From Myotis daubentonii (Eukaryota > Chordata > Mammalia > Chiroptera > Vespertilionidae), in assembly GCF_963259705.1 (NCBI RefSeq), contig NC_081846.1, positions 92,764,641-92,828,640 of the forward strand: DNA of 64,000 bases, read 5' to 3'. The translations under genes were made by a program, and so were the position numbers. Shown piece after piece: positions 55,196 to 64,000 of the stretch. Each line of letters starts with the position of its first letter. Positions within the stretch are counted from its first letter, which is position 1. Below the pieces are notes generated by a model. It did no database searches. It was not told where the DNA came from and was given only the letters and a program-made list of their open reading frames with translations.

Positions 55196-55446
55196 GATGA
55201 AAACACCTTGGTGGCTGCGGTGACTGGCAGTGGCTGCAGCAGCGTAGTGATAGGGCTGGTGCCTTCCCCTGATCAGCCTGGTTGCCTCCCACAAAGGCTG
55301 CAGCTTAGGCATGCTCCCCAAGGGGAACAGGGAGCAGACCTAAGCCATCAGTAGGACATCCTCTGAGGGCTCCCAGTATGAGAGAGGGGGCAGCCTGAGC
55401 TGAGGGACCCCCCCTCATGCACGAATTTCGTGCACCAGGCCTCTAG
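55196..55446 (+). mobile_element. Helitron 3' part
   Basis: TTAGGCATGCTCCCCAAGGG, then AAGCCATCAGTAGGACATCC, resembles the interior of Helitron C (31106-31490). It ends with hairpin GCACGAATTTCGTGC and CAGGCCTCTAG before T. No 5' end of this subfamily is nearby. Confidence 0.85.
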
Positions 55447-55454
55447 TTACTATT

Positions 55455-55680
55455 ATAATATTAATAGGTAAACTTCATTAGCATTTTCTGTGTGCCAGGT
55501 ATTCTTCTAAGCAGTTTTGTGTTTATTAACTTAATTTTCCCAGTAACACTATAATAAAAGTCATGACTTACAATTTATTTACACATGAGGAATCCAAGGC
55601 ACAGACAGGTTTCCCTTCTCCTGGGGACAGAACGCTAATTACATTCCCAGGAAGTCTGGCTTGTGAAATCCCACTCTTCT
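55455..55680 (-). mobile_element. MIR SINE remnant
   Basis: TTTTCTGTGTGCCAGGTATT, then CTTCTAAGCAGTTTTGTG, then TTACACATGAGGAATCCAAG, is the antisense MIR. Confidence 0.65.
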
Positions 55681-56664
55681 CAATCACTGTGTTACAACAC
55701 CCTTCACAGCAGTGAACAGGTGAAGGGAAGGAATAAGAGAATGAAAGTGTTTTGGAGGCCTACACTGTGCCAATACCTAAGCCAGGTATTGCAGCTGTTT
55801 TTACATATGACACCAATTTCAAGGTCTCAAAATTATGCTCTTTTATTTCTGCTCCTATGCTCTTGGCGATATTCTTCCTTTTCCTTGTCCTCAGTGTTCT
55901 TACCTGTAAATTGAGGGTGGTATTGCATTCTTCCTACGAATCCTTACAGTCTGATCTGCTGTTTCTATGCCTATTGATGAAATAAAAGGACCTTTTATTT
56001 TTCCATGACTAACACTATATTTTACTTTGTTCAATTTTTTAAAAGCCTTCAGAGATTATAGTTTTTATATTTTGGTTTTGGAGAAATGTACTCTACACTA
56101 TATTTTCCTGGTATTATATTATACCACACCTCACATTAGTGTTGTGTCATTTAGAATAAGTCAGTTGGCAATAGTAAAATCTTTGTAAAAAAATATCAAA
56201 GCCAGTACTAGACTTAATCCTCCTCAATTTGTTTTTCAAATTAAGGGTAACCTCTATGCTTGGACCTGACAAAATGTCATTTGTTACCTTAAAAAATGTT
56301 ATGCACCTCAGGCATCTTAAAGAGTACAATGGTTTTCATGCTCCATTGTAAATTCCCAGTAGCTGCAAAGTCTAAATATAGTCACAGGACTTAGTGAAGT
56401 TTATCCAGAGGAAGTCTAGGGAAATTGTGACCTCAATATTTAAGTGAAGATTTAATACACAAGCTGTTTCTTACCAGCAATTTAGTCAGGGAGCTAATAG
56501 GACATAACTCCCATTAGAAACAAACAACTCTCTCTGTAAACCTTATCTCATATACACCTTCATTAGAAGAAAACATTCTTACATTTCTTAAGTAATCAAA
56601 GCAAATAAAGAGAAAAAAATGTTAACCCTTTATTTTAATGTATATGTATGTCTATATATACAGA
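55681..56664. other. Unassigned DNA
   Basis: No gene. A short sense MIR-like phrase (GTTCTTACCTGTAAATTGAG) is at about 55897. Confidence 0.35.
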
Positions 56665-56697
56665 CAGTTCATGACTTACAATTTTTTAAATGTGTAT

Positions 56698-56729
<32 letters not shown>
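56698..56729. repeat. (CA)n microsatellite
   Basis: About 16 CA units grown in a SINE tail. Confidence 0.95.
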
Positions 56730-56732
<3 letters not shown>

Positions 56733-56945
56733 AGGCCCTTTTCACTAAGAGATTTGTGCAATAGGCCTTCCCTTCAGTCTTGGCTGCTCCAGCCGGCCAG
56801 AGCCTTCAGTCTTCACTCTGCCACTTCGTGCCTATTATGCAAATTATCTGCCATCTTTTTCGGGTTAATTTTCATACTCTCCTGATTGGCTGGTGAGTGT
56901 AGCAGAGGGAAGGTCAATTTACATGTTTGTCTACTATTAGGTAAG

Positions 56946-56946
<1 letters not shown>
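56730..56946 (-). mobile_element. Diverged short Helitron in a SINE tail
   Basis: The left end TTGAGGCCCTTTTCACTAAG is an eroded CTAGAGGCCC... end. The right end is GTCTACTATTAGGTAAGA. The interior retains TATGCAAATTATCTGCCATC. Confidence 0.7.

Positions 56947-56977
<31 letters not shown>
56947..56977. repeat. (TA)n microsatellite
   Basis: TA units directly next to the SINE body. Confidence 0.95.
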
Positions 56978-56982
<5 letters not shown>

Positions 56983-57406
56983 ATTTCAGAGTGGATAGGA
57001 GAGGAAAGGAGAGATAGAAACATCAATGATGAGAGAGAATTATTGATTGTCTGCCTCCTGCATGCCCCCTACTGAGGATCAAGCCCACAACCTGGGCATG
57101 TGCCTTTGACCAGAATCGAACCCAGGACGCTTCGGTTCGCAGGCCTACACTCTATCCACTAAGCCAAATGAGCTAGGGCATGACTTACAATTTTAAGAAA
57201 TAATTTTTTAACTTTACAATGGTGTAGAAACCATACTCCAAATTTTGAATTTTGACCTTTTCCTGGGCTGGCAGTCTGTGGTATGACACTCTGTGGTGAT
57301 GCATGTGATTAGAGGGGTAAACAATTGATACTATAGCTTGTAGTATTCAATGCATTTTTAATATGACTTCTTTTTAACTTGATTTGTAATCCTATTGTAA
57401 GTCAGG

Positions 57407-57408
<2 letters not shown>

Positions 57409-57451
<43 letters not shown>
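57409..57451. repeat. (GT)n microsatellite
   Basis: About 21 GT units immediately beyond the Tigger-like element. Confidence 0.97.
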
Positions 57452-57455
<4 letters not shown>

Positions 57456-57652
57456 TCTATATTTATATTCTTAAGAGAGTTAGGTTCTTGTACAAATGAT
57501 TTCTTTTCAAACAATATTGTCTGATTTTTCTGGATGCTAAATAGATAGCCCATTTATATAAATGAATAACAAGGAACAATTATTGAGTTCTGAGTAAAGC
57601 ATTGGGCAAAGCCTGTGGGCAAGTGGGACTCTTTCTTAGAGAGAAGCCAAGT

Positions 57653-57865
57653 TCACCATGCTCCGTGTTGCTCAGTGGTAGAGCATCTAGCCATGAACTA
57701 GGATGTCATGGTTTGATTCCTGATCAGGGCACATGCCTGGGTGAGGGCTTGATCCCCAGTGTGAGGTGTGCAGGAGGCAGCCAATAGAAGATTCTCTCTC
57801 ATCATTGATGTTTCTATCTCACTCTACTTCTCTCTTCCTTTCTCTGAAATCAATAAAATAAAGAG
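57653..57865 (+). mobile_element. VES-type SINE with 15-bp TSD
   Basis: The head (GTTGCTCAGTGGTAGAGCAT, GGTTTGATTCC), body (GATCAGGGCACATGCCTGGG) and GAAATCAATAAAATAAAG tail are present. AGAGAGAAGCCAAGT flanks it at 57638-57652 and 57866-57880. Confidence 0.95.
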
Positions 57866-57880
57866 AGAGAGAAGCCAAGT

Positions 57881-58979
57881 CCTTCTAGCATATCAAAATT
57901 TAGTTAGTTAAGAAATGAGAGGCTTTTTTTAAAGCATTTCATGAAGGAGATAATGCTGTGAAAAAATATATGGTATTCCATATAGCAGTGGAACAAATAA
58001 ACAATGTTTTATAATAGATGATACATCTAAATCAATAGTGAAAAATTTGAATGATATATAGGAACAATCTGTGTGATGGAGAGTTCTTAAGAAGTCACTT
58101 TCAGTTACTATTCATTCAGAAAGTTAAGAGTCTTTGCTATCAGAAAACCAATAGTGTGGTTTTGAGAATCTCAGATCTTTACTATTATTTGTCAGGTCAT
58201 AACACAGCAAAATGTATTATTCACTTTTCTCCCTACTCATTGCACAAGCATTTCATAGAGATTGCTGGATGCAGAGGTGCTCTCAAGGAGCACAGAACAA
58301 CAAGCAGGCGAACAACCAGAATAATGCAGCAAGTGCAGATCTATGTACTAATGTTCTTGAAGCACAGATGGAGTATGCAAGAAAAAAAATCCCAGAAATC
58401 TTCACTGAGGAGGTCATATTTGAGTTGTCTTTTAGGATGAAAATAAGTTTGTCTGGCAGGCCAGAGGAGGGGGGCGAGTAGTATCTGCTTTAATCACACT
58501 TGACTTAGTTTGCTCTGCCGCTAGGAAATATATCATATATAGCAATAATGAGACAAATGAAAGGGATCACTTCATAATTTGTGTTAAACCTTCCAATAAG
58601 TTACAGAATGTAGTTCATAAACCAAGTTATGAGTCAAATGGTAACTTCTCAGTATGTCAATATATTTGTTCTCAATTTGAGAAATTCAGTTGTTCACTTC
58701 ACATTGTTCATATAGATGTAAGTTCTTTATAATATTCATTGAAAAAACTTTGAGTTATAGTTCTATATGTTTTAAACAAGAAAATAAGTTTTAAGTTGTA
58801 GGCTTCCCTGCATGAGTAATATAAAATATTCCACCAAGTTCTGAAATGGTTTATTCTTTGGGAAAATGTTACAGTTTGATTTTTTTATTTCCACAAGACT
58901 TTTTAATAAAAAGAATTGCATACAGAAATGCAAGTGAGACATTTTAATAATTGTTTCTTTTTAATTAATTACCAGCATT
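57881..58979. other. Unassigned DNA; part possibly an old repeat
   Basis: The 129-codon plus-strand frame at 58051-58440 overlaps another frame. A stretch near 58395-58480 (TTGTCTTTTAGGATGAAAAT, then GGCAGGCCAGAGGAGGGG) is like an old mammalian repeat consensus, so I do not call a gene. Confidence 0.35.
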
Positions 58980-59312
58980 GTTCTTTTTAATTTTTAATCT
59001 TTAATTTCTTTATTGGTTAAGGTATTACATATGTGTAATCATATGTAATCATGTCTTCATCCCCCCCTTAACTCGCAACCCTCCCTCCCCACTCATGCTC
59101 TCATCCCCCTGTTGTCTGTGTCCATTGGTTGGGCTTATATGCATGCATACAAGTCCTTTGGTTGATCTCTCCCCTTTACCCGCACCCTCCCCTACTTTCC
59201 CTCTGAGGTTTGACAGTCTGATTGCTGCTTCTCTGTCTCTGGATCTGTCCCCGTTCTTCAGTCTATGTTGTTCACTATATTCCACAAATGAGTGAGATCA
59301 TGTGGTATCTTC
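58980..59312 (-). mobile_element. L1 3' UTR, antisense
   Basis: A T-rich tail, then CTCATCCCCCTGTTGTCTGT, TATATGCATGCATACAAGTC, CCTTTGGTTGATCTCTCCCC and AATGAGTGAGATCATGTGG give the antisense L1 3' UTR and ORF2 end. This is the last recognisable transposon before the gene region. Confidence 0.88.
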
Positions 59313-59849
59313 AAGAGAAAACTTTCAAAACATTACTATACTATGAATAAATAAAAATTATACAATATAAAATTACTACGAATTTAAAACAAAGGCCAAC
59401 TCAATAATAAGGGAAAATGTTTTTAGAGTGCACTCGATGCACTGTAGAAAAACTAAAGATATCTTCATATAAAACATCATTTTAGATACTTTAATCATTC
59501 TTGGGTAGACACTGTAGAGAGTACTAGACTTTTTAAAAAGTATTCTATAGTGTACTTAGTATTAGGTATACCGGAATGAGGCATAAAATGATGACAAGCA
59601 TAGAGAGGATTTTGAATCTCAACAGGTTATATATACATCATTTTTTTTAGAACGTGGTGGAAATAACTTGGTATAATATATACAGAAAATACTTATTAGA
59701 CATCATATAGAAAAGAAGAACAAATAATAAATGCCAACAATGGAATTGGTAGCATGTAAGAAATTTTATTTGCTTTGCCCATTTAACAAAATTGCTGGTG
59801 GAACAGATCAATATATAATACTTTGCAATGACATTGTAGGCTCCAGTAC
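59313..59849. other. Unassigned AT-rich DNA
   Basis: No gene or transposon recognised. Confidence 0.4.
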
Positions 59850-60170
59850 ATGCTATCTTAACAAAGTACACCATCATAGAAATGTTAGGGCTGAGTGGAA
59901 GGGAGGGGTATTGCAGTTTCTATCCTAAAAACTCTAAAGTGTTTATAAAGTCTTTTGCATCATGAATGTATTCATGGCTGGCATTTGTAGGGGGTATAGT
60001 AAGTTGGATACAGGGTAAGGCCGTATCTGGGATGTGTGCTCTGCCTTGTTCTTCCTCAGGGAAGTGCTATGTGGTATTAAAAGGGGCCCTCTGCTCATAT
60101 TGCTGGGATGGCTGTAGAGATGGAGGTGGTAGAGGTGCATAACAATGCTGGCTCTAGATCTGCAAATGCA
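59850..60170. repeat. Diverged direct duplication, copy 1
   Basis: This aligns with 61525-61830 in the same direction. Shared landmarks are AACAAAG...CATAGAAA, AGTGTTTATAAAGTC versus AGTGTTTGCAGTC, a GGATA-CAGG-AAGGC-GTATCTGG block, TGGTATTAAAAGGGGC versus TGGTATTCAAAGGGGC, and TGTAGAGATGG(A/T)GG. The minus strand has a 65-codon frame (59943-60140) whose product weakly resembles that of copy 2. Confidence 0.8.
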
Positions 60171-60689
60171 CTTTCCTAATTAATCAAGGACATAGTATAC
60201 GTACTGACTACCAGTATAGCCCTTACTCTTTCAATATAAAGTCAGAGGAGTAGAATGTGTTCTCCCTTTCTAGGTTATATCATTTCAGCTATTAAAATGG
60301 AAGAAGTTCTTCTGTTGAAACCAACTTGCATTAATTAAAGAACTTTATGTTCCAAACTATAGGAAATGGCTTAGGCTAATTGAGGAAAAAAATCAGGAAC
60401 TTAACTGAACTTAGTAAAGGAAGGCTAATGACTTAGTCACAGTTTAAACAGCCCAGTATTTCAAAGGAGAGGAATTGAAGCAAGCCAAGCAGTGGAAAAA
60501 CCTTCATTTGAGTTGCAGACAAATGATAACTCACCACTACCACCATCTCCAATCTCTCACTCTCCTGTTTTATTCTTCCACGTTATCAGTACAGATTGGT
60601 CATGGATAGTTGTTTACTCGGGATAACTAGGTCGAATGATGACAGGAAGGTAGAGAAGTAATGATTTTACTTAAGTAGTCTGACTTGAG

Positions 60690-61490
60690 TACATATTTGG
60701 CAGAAAACAGAGCCTGTTTTCAAAGGAAGAAGTAAAAAATACTCAGATAAAAACAACAGCAACTGTAATCCACCTCTTAGCTTCTGTGTACTTGTGGAAA
60801 CACGGGTGCACATATAGTTCTTTTACGTGAGTTTTTATGGGGAATAATGCAGCAGAAAATGAAAAGTTACAAGATAATCTAATATGTATACATAAAAGTG
60901 TCCAAAATATCATAGTACAGGTTTAAGCTTTAATAATTTTAAAAGGGTAAAAGCTACAAATTATAGATCATTTAAAAGTGGATCTATTTTATTTTCCATT
61001 TTCCTGTATAGTTTTGGGAATTATAAGTAATACTTTTTGTATTTTATTTTTTTATTTCATATTCTCTGAAGATGGCAGAGAGTAAAAATAACATTGGTAG
61101 TTAAAAATATACAAAGTCAAATAAGTATAAATGACATGCATGAAAATAAAAATGGAAATTGTGTTTTTCAACTGTTGGTAGCTGTCACGCTTCTACAGTT
61201 ACTAAACTTAAATATGCACTATGACATTTTAGAAACCTGTATATATACACGTTAATCTAAATATTAGAATGTCTTGTAATTGTTCATTGTGAGCTCATCC
61301 TTCCCCATGGATACATATGTATAAGGGGTGTATATGCACCTGTGTTTCCACAAGTTCACAGAAGTTTAGAGGTGGATTATAATTGCTTTTGCTTTCATCC
61401 ATGCAGTACCTTTTTATACTTCCACAATGTCTATCTTCCAGCCAAATAGTGGTGCAACTGAATACATTAGAGGAAGATATTGGAAAAAGG
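60690..61490. repeat. Imperfect ~800-bp palindrome
   Basis: The left arm (about 60690-60990) pairs with the right arm (about 61140-61490) in reverse complement. The best block is TAATCCACCTCTTAGCTTCT / GTGTACTTGTGGAAACACGG at 60768-60807 against the complement of 61337-61376. Weaker pairing extends out to a CATATTTGGC/CTATTTGGCT block (60692; ~61450) and in to CCAAAATATCATAGTACAGG (60902) versus its partner near 61220. The centre is about 61000-61130. Confidence 0.85.
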
Positions 61491-61524
61491 GATATAGAGA
61501 AATATGTAAATTTGTAAATTTGTT

Positions 61525-61830
61525 AACAAAGACCAATTGCATAGAAACGTGGGGGTGAATACAGGGGAGAAGAATTACAATCTGTACTATCAAGTTAGTG
61601 TAGTGTTTGCAGTCTCATGCATTAAGAATGTTTTCATCGATGGTATATAATAAAGTTGGAGAGAGGATAGGCAGTATCTGGAATGGTGTGGTGTGATTTC
61701 TTGACCCTTAGGAAATGGTGGATGGTATTCAAAGGGGCTGTCTGCGGAGACAGGTGGTAGGGTGTAGAGATGGTGGCGGTAGATGTGAGTATCCAGGTTC
61801 GACACTATGTCTGCTTGAAGAGAATGAGCC
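61525..61830. repeat. Diverged direct duplication, copy 2
   Basis: The partner of 59850-60170, about 1.67 kb away, on the other side of the palindrome. It lies only ~100 bp downstream of the FAM170A-like stop codon, so it may be in the 3' UTR. A 71-codon minus-strand frame (61590-61805) corresponds to that of copy 1 (HLY, SMKTFLM versus AMNTFMM). Confidence 0.8.
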
Positions 61831-61928
61831 TCCTCAGGGGAGTCTAAGCTTCACATCCTCTCTTTTAGGGGCTGAAAAACAGTCTCTCTAGTTGTACAAG
61901 GTTGTCTTCATGGCATAATGTTTGTCAT

Positions 61929-62557
61929 TTAGCGTCTAAATAGCGCCTTCTCTTTTTTCTCCTTGTTCCTCCTCTTACGTGCTTTGAACTTTAGATGAGC
62001 CATGGCATTATGGAACACATGGCAGCTGAAGCCCTCCCTGACCCCATACTCGACATGGTCCCGGAGGATTGCTAAGCTGGCGAAGACCCTGCAGCAGGCC
62101 ATGCACCTGAACCCACAGTTCTGGGCCACCAGCCACTCAGGCGTCTTAGCGCTGGGATACCAGCCCAGAGCTGGAGGCTGTGCTGGAGTGTGAGCCTCCT
62201 CCCTGTTCTCCTGGGCTCCGCTGTCTAACATGGGCTCATGGGCAATTAGGTGTTTCTTCTCAGACATGTGATAGATGGGGACATTTTTATGGACCTTCCC
62301 AATGTAGGTCATTTCTTCCATTTTGATTTTTTTTGAGGGGGGCTCCCAACCTTCCTTTGTATGGTATAAGACGGCCACACCCCTTTTCAGCTGTACATGC
62401 ATATAGTAAATTTTCATGGGCCTTACATCTGTCCCATGTACTGGGGACATAAAGGGCTCGTCATTATTAGGTGCAGGGGAAGGAATGTAGGTACGTGAAT
62501 AGTCAGAGGAGTTGTCCGTTTGCTCCGAGTCCTGGGATACAGGCATCTCCTTGATTT
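61929..62557 (-). CDS. FAM170A: FAM170A-like zinc-finger protein, last coding exon
   Basis: This exon encodes about 208 residues ending at a TAA stop (61929-61931). Its acceptor is TTTTCTTTCCTAG, and the exon begins AAATCAAGGAG with a phase-1 junction. Family hallmarks from memory of FAM170A are present in order: MKIYYMHVQLKRGVAV, then AKTPEWLVAQNCGFRCMACC, then a C2H2-like finger (C-x2-C-x12-H), then VREGFSCHVFH. Family members are nuclear, testis-enriched proteins thought to act in heat-shock-related transcription; that is family knowledge, not seen here. The C-terminus is basic (KARKRRNKEKKEK), whereas I recall an acidic tail in human FAM170A, so a paralogue or a remodelled 3' end is possible. 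FAM170B is the main alternative. Confidence 0.8.
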
Positions 62558-63253
62558 CTAGGAAAGAAAATTTGAAACATAAAAAGATTACAAAATATAT
62601 GTAAGGACTGTAGGAGTTAAAGTACACATGCTGTATGTGACCATGTGAAGTAAATATATATGTGACATTTCAGAATTCTGTATGTGGTGTGCTATTTCTA
62701 ACGTGTTTACATGGTATAACTATATCAGAATGAGGATATGGATTGTGTAGCATGTTCTTGTACAGTTCTATGTATATTCTTGGCCATAACTTGGAAGTGT
62801 TTCTGTGTTGCTAAAAGAGAATGGCAAATCAGTGAATGCATGCTTGTTATGTAGTGTGGCAGGACATGTGAACAGTGTAGGAATGGTACCTGCTTTAATG
62901 TGAGACTGTGAGACTGAGTGTGTTATGTGCTTTCAGAATGTTCAGCTCTATGAAGGTCTTATGGCCTGGTGGATGAAGTGACATAGGATTAGTAGGGACA
63001 AAACACATGAAAGTTCATTTCCTTCAGGGCATGTGAGTTTTCTACAGTTTGCCCTAAAGAGGTTATCTGTGTGAGGGGAAGTAGATTCCTTATGGAACTA
63101 GTGTGTAAATATGTGAGTCTGGAAACGACTGTGTGAAGGAATGAGAGTAAGAGTGCATCTAGGTAATGCTGCTAGAGAATGGGAAATACAGATGAAGAAG
63201 AAAGGCCTGTGTACACGAGAGAACAAGGGAAAAGAAGGACATAAGAGCATTAC

Positions 63254-63361
63254 CTGGTATGGAGGAAGACAGATGTGTGAGTGTGTGAGGATCTGATTTT
63301 GTGCTCCTCTGAGGGGAAGGTTCTGAGGAAACTCTCATATCCATGTCACACTGTGCTCTAC
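63254..63361 (-). CDS. FAM170A: FAM170A-like, penultimate exon (acceptor uncertain)
   Basis: The donor CCATACCAG|GTAATG ends the exon at 63254. Reading the phase that joins both neighbours gives MDMRVSSEPSPQRSTKSDPH, then TLTHLSSSIP, a Ser/Pro-rich linker like the region upstream of the KIYYM motif in family members. An in-frame TGA just upstream limits the start. Three AG sites (giving starts at 63361, 63355 or 63331) keep the frame, with lengths 108, 102 or 78, all multiples of three. None has a strong pyrimidine tract. The intron to the last exon is 62558-63253. Confidence 0.55.
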
Positions 63362-63592
63362 CTCAGGCACAGCTGCCCCAGTGCTGTATGTTGGGCTTTT
63401 GTGCTGCAGGACTTTGCCCAGTTCTGCAAGGCACACTCTCTACCTGTGCCTCCACAGAATCCTCAGTCTTATTCTTACTGCCCTAAAGCCCTTTCCTGTT
63501 TTTGAGGTGAAAGTGAACTAATAGCGAGCAGGCTGAGGAATTGAGCTACAGCTCATGACCAAGATCAGATCCCACCTTTGTTTATTCCTTAC

Positions 63593-63742
63593 CATCCTCA
63601 TCACGACGGGTACGCTTGGATGGGGTGGAGACACCAATAGGATGTTGTGAGAAGGTAGTCTTTTCTCTTGTAACCTCACTGCAGGCTGGGGCTTCCATGG
63701 GTGATTCGGGCTTAGGCACATTGTCTTGACTGATGCGGCGTC
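63593..63742 (-). CDS. FAM170A: FAM170A-like, upstream exon
   Basis: The acceptor TTCCATTGCCCAG and donor GATG|GTAAGG bound a 150-bp exon, phase 1 at both ends, so it can be joined in frame to the exons downstream. It encodes RRISQDNVPKPESPMEAPAC, then SEVTREKTTFSQ and a basic STPSKRTRRDED stretch that could be a nuclear localisation signal. The frame stays open upstream through 63869, but that part lies beyond the acceptor and is probably intron. Earlier exons and the promoter are outside the window. Confidence 0.6.
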
Positions 63743-64000
63743 CTGGGCAATGGAATGAAATAGAACATTGAGACGAGGCATTTCCTGGGGTCTGTGTCAA
63801 TTCAAAAAATACATGTTGAGTGGATATGACATGTGAGGCATCGTTGCTACACATGACACCTCTTCTCATAGAAATATGAGTATTCCATTTAAAATTCCAT
63901 TAACTCCAAACTGTAAGAAAACTTACTAAGTGGTGTATTTTGTGAATATCAGTGGGATTGGGTATCAAAATGATATTTGAATGCAATGTGCTTGCTGTTT
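63743..64000. other. Probable intron of the FAM170A-like gene
   Basis: No further exon can be fixed. A GTTTTCTTACAG sequence on the minus strand near 63910 could be an acceptor, but nothing supports an exon after it. Confidence 0.35.

Larger units (their letters stand above)
56686..57178 (-). mobile_element. VES-type SINE with expanded tail hosting a Helitron
   Basis: The body and head are at 56977-57178 in complement (GCAGGAGGCAGACAATC; head complement CTATCCACTAAGCC). CATGACTTACAATTTT flanks the whole unit at 56670-56685 and 57179-57194. Hence the (CA)n and (TA)n stretches and the Helitron all lie inside the SINE's A-tail. Confidence 0.93.
56665..57411 (+). mobile_element. Tigger-like DNA transposon remnant hosting a SINE
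   Basis: Inverted ends CAGTTCATGACTTACA (56665-56680) and TGTAAGTCAGGAAGTG (57396-57411) match in 14 of 16 positions. The body at 57195-57330 (AACTTTACAATGGTGTAGAA, then CCAAATTTTGAATTTTGACC) fits a Tigger-type consensus I recall. The rest is occupied by a SINE and a Helitron. Confidence 0.7.

Noticed and set aside
58051..58440. 129-codon open frame
   Set aside because: It overlaps another plus-strand frame and partly matches an old repeat consensus; no domain or splice structure seen.
62002..62193. 63-codon plus-strand frame
   Set aside because: It is the antisense shadow of the FAM170A-like last exon.

Overview
This window is nuclear DNA from a bat, almost certainly a vespertilionid (Myotis/Eptesicus/Pipistrellus type). 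Three repeat classes show this. There are about 20 HeliBat-type Helitrons, with 5' ends close to TCCTATATAATAAAAG, short 3' hairpins such as GTGCACGAATTCGTGCAC, and a terminal CTAG placed before a host T. There are about 11 tRNA-derived VES-type SINEs with Pol III A and B boxes. There is also a SPIN-type hAT element. No prokaryotic features were seen.

Layout. From 1 to about 57.9 kb I recognise no host gene; it is repeat-on-repeat. 1-5.4 kb holds L1 remnants. 5.7-15 kb holds SINEs and six Helitrons, four of them in two head-to-tail pairs. 15-18.2 kb holds old MIR/L2 and unassigned sequence. 18.2-25.5 kb holds two L1 elements broken up by Helitrons and solo LTRs. 26-29 kb holds SINEs, microsatellites and LTR-like sequence. 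29.7-31.5 kb is a triple head-to-tail Helitron array. 33.6-38.5 kb holds a four-member nest (SINE, two LTRs, hAT), a second hAT and an L1 3' end with target duplications. 39-44 kb is mostly old sequence with one SINE and a Helitron carrying a 39-bp VNTR. 44.5-52.4 kb is a 5'-truncated L1 followed by a long antisense L1, with Helitrons at the junction, one of which has two 3' ends. 52.6-53.0 kb is the SPIN element. 54.3-57.9 kb holds Helitron pieces, SINEs and a Tigger remnant containing a SINE that contains a Helitron.

From about 59 kb the young-transposon load falls. The last 2 kb holds the only convincing host gene: a minus-strand FAM170A-like zinc-finger gene, with three phase-1-compatible exons visible and its 5' end beyond the window. 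Its 3' flank (59.8-61.8 kb) contains an imperfect ~800-bp palindrome and a diverged direct duplication that no repeat family I know explains.

The most interesting observations are as follows. (i) Seven Helitrons lie in three head-to-tail arrays with no bases between them; all four junctions fit re-insertion into the A^T created at an existing Helitron's 5' end. (ii) One Helitron-like unit has a 3' terminus at both ends. (iii) One Helitron family carries tandem 18-bp perfect palindromes near its 5' end and a 26-bp perfect hairpin inside. (iv) A possible composite Helitron encloses foreign sequence plus a SINE. (v) The FAM170A-like gene has a basic tail and a palindromic, duplicated flank. Calls rest on reading termini, target-site duplications and recalled family consensus; no database search was run.
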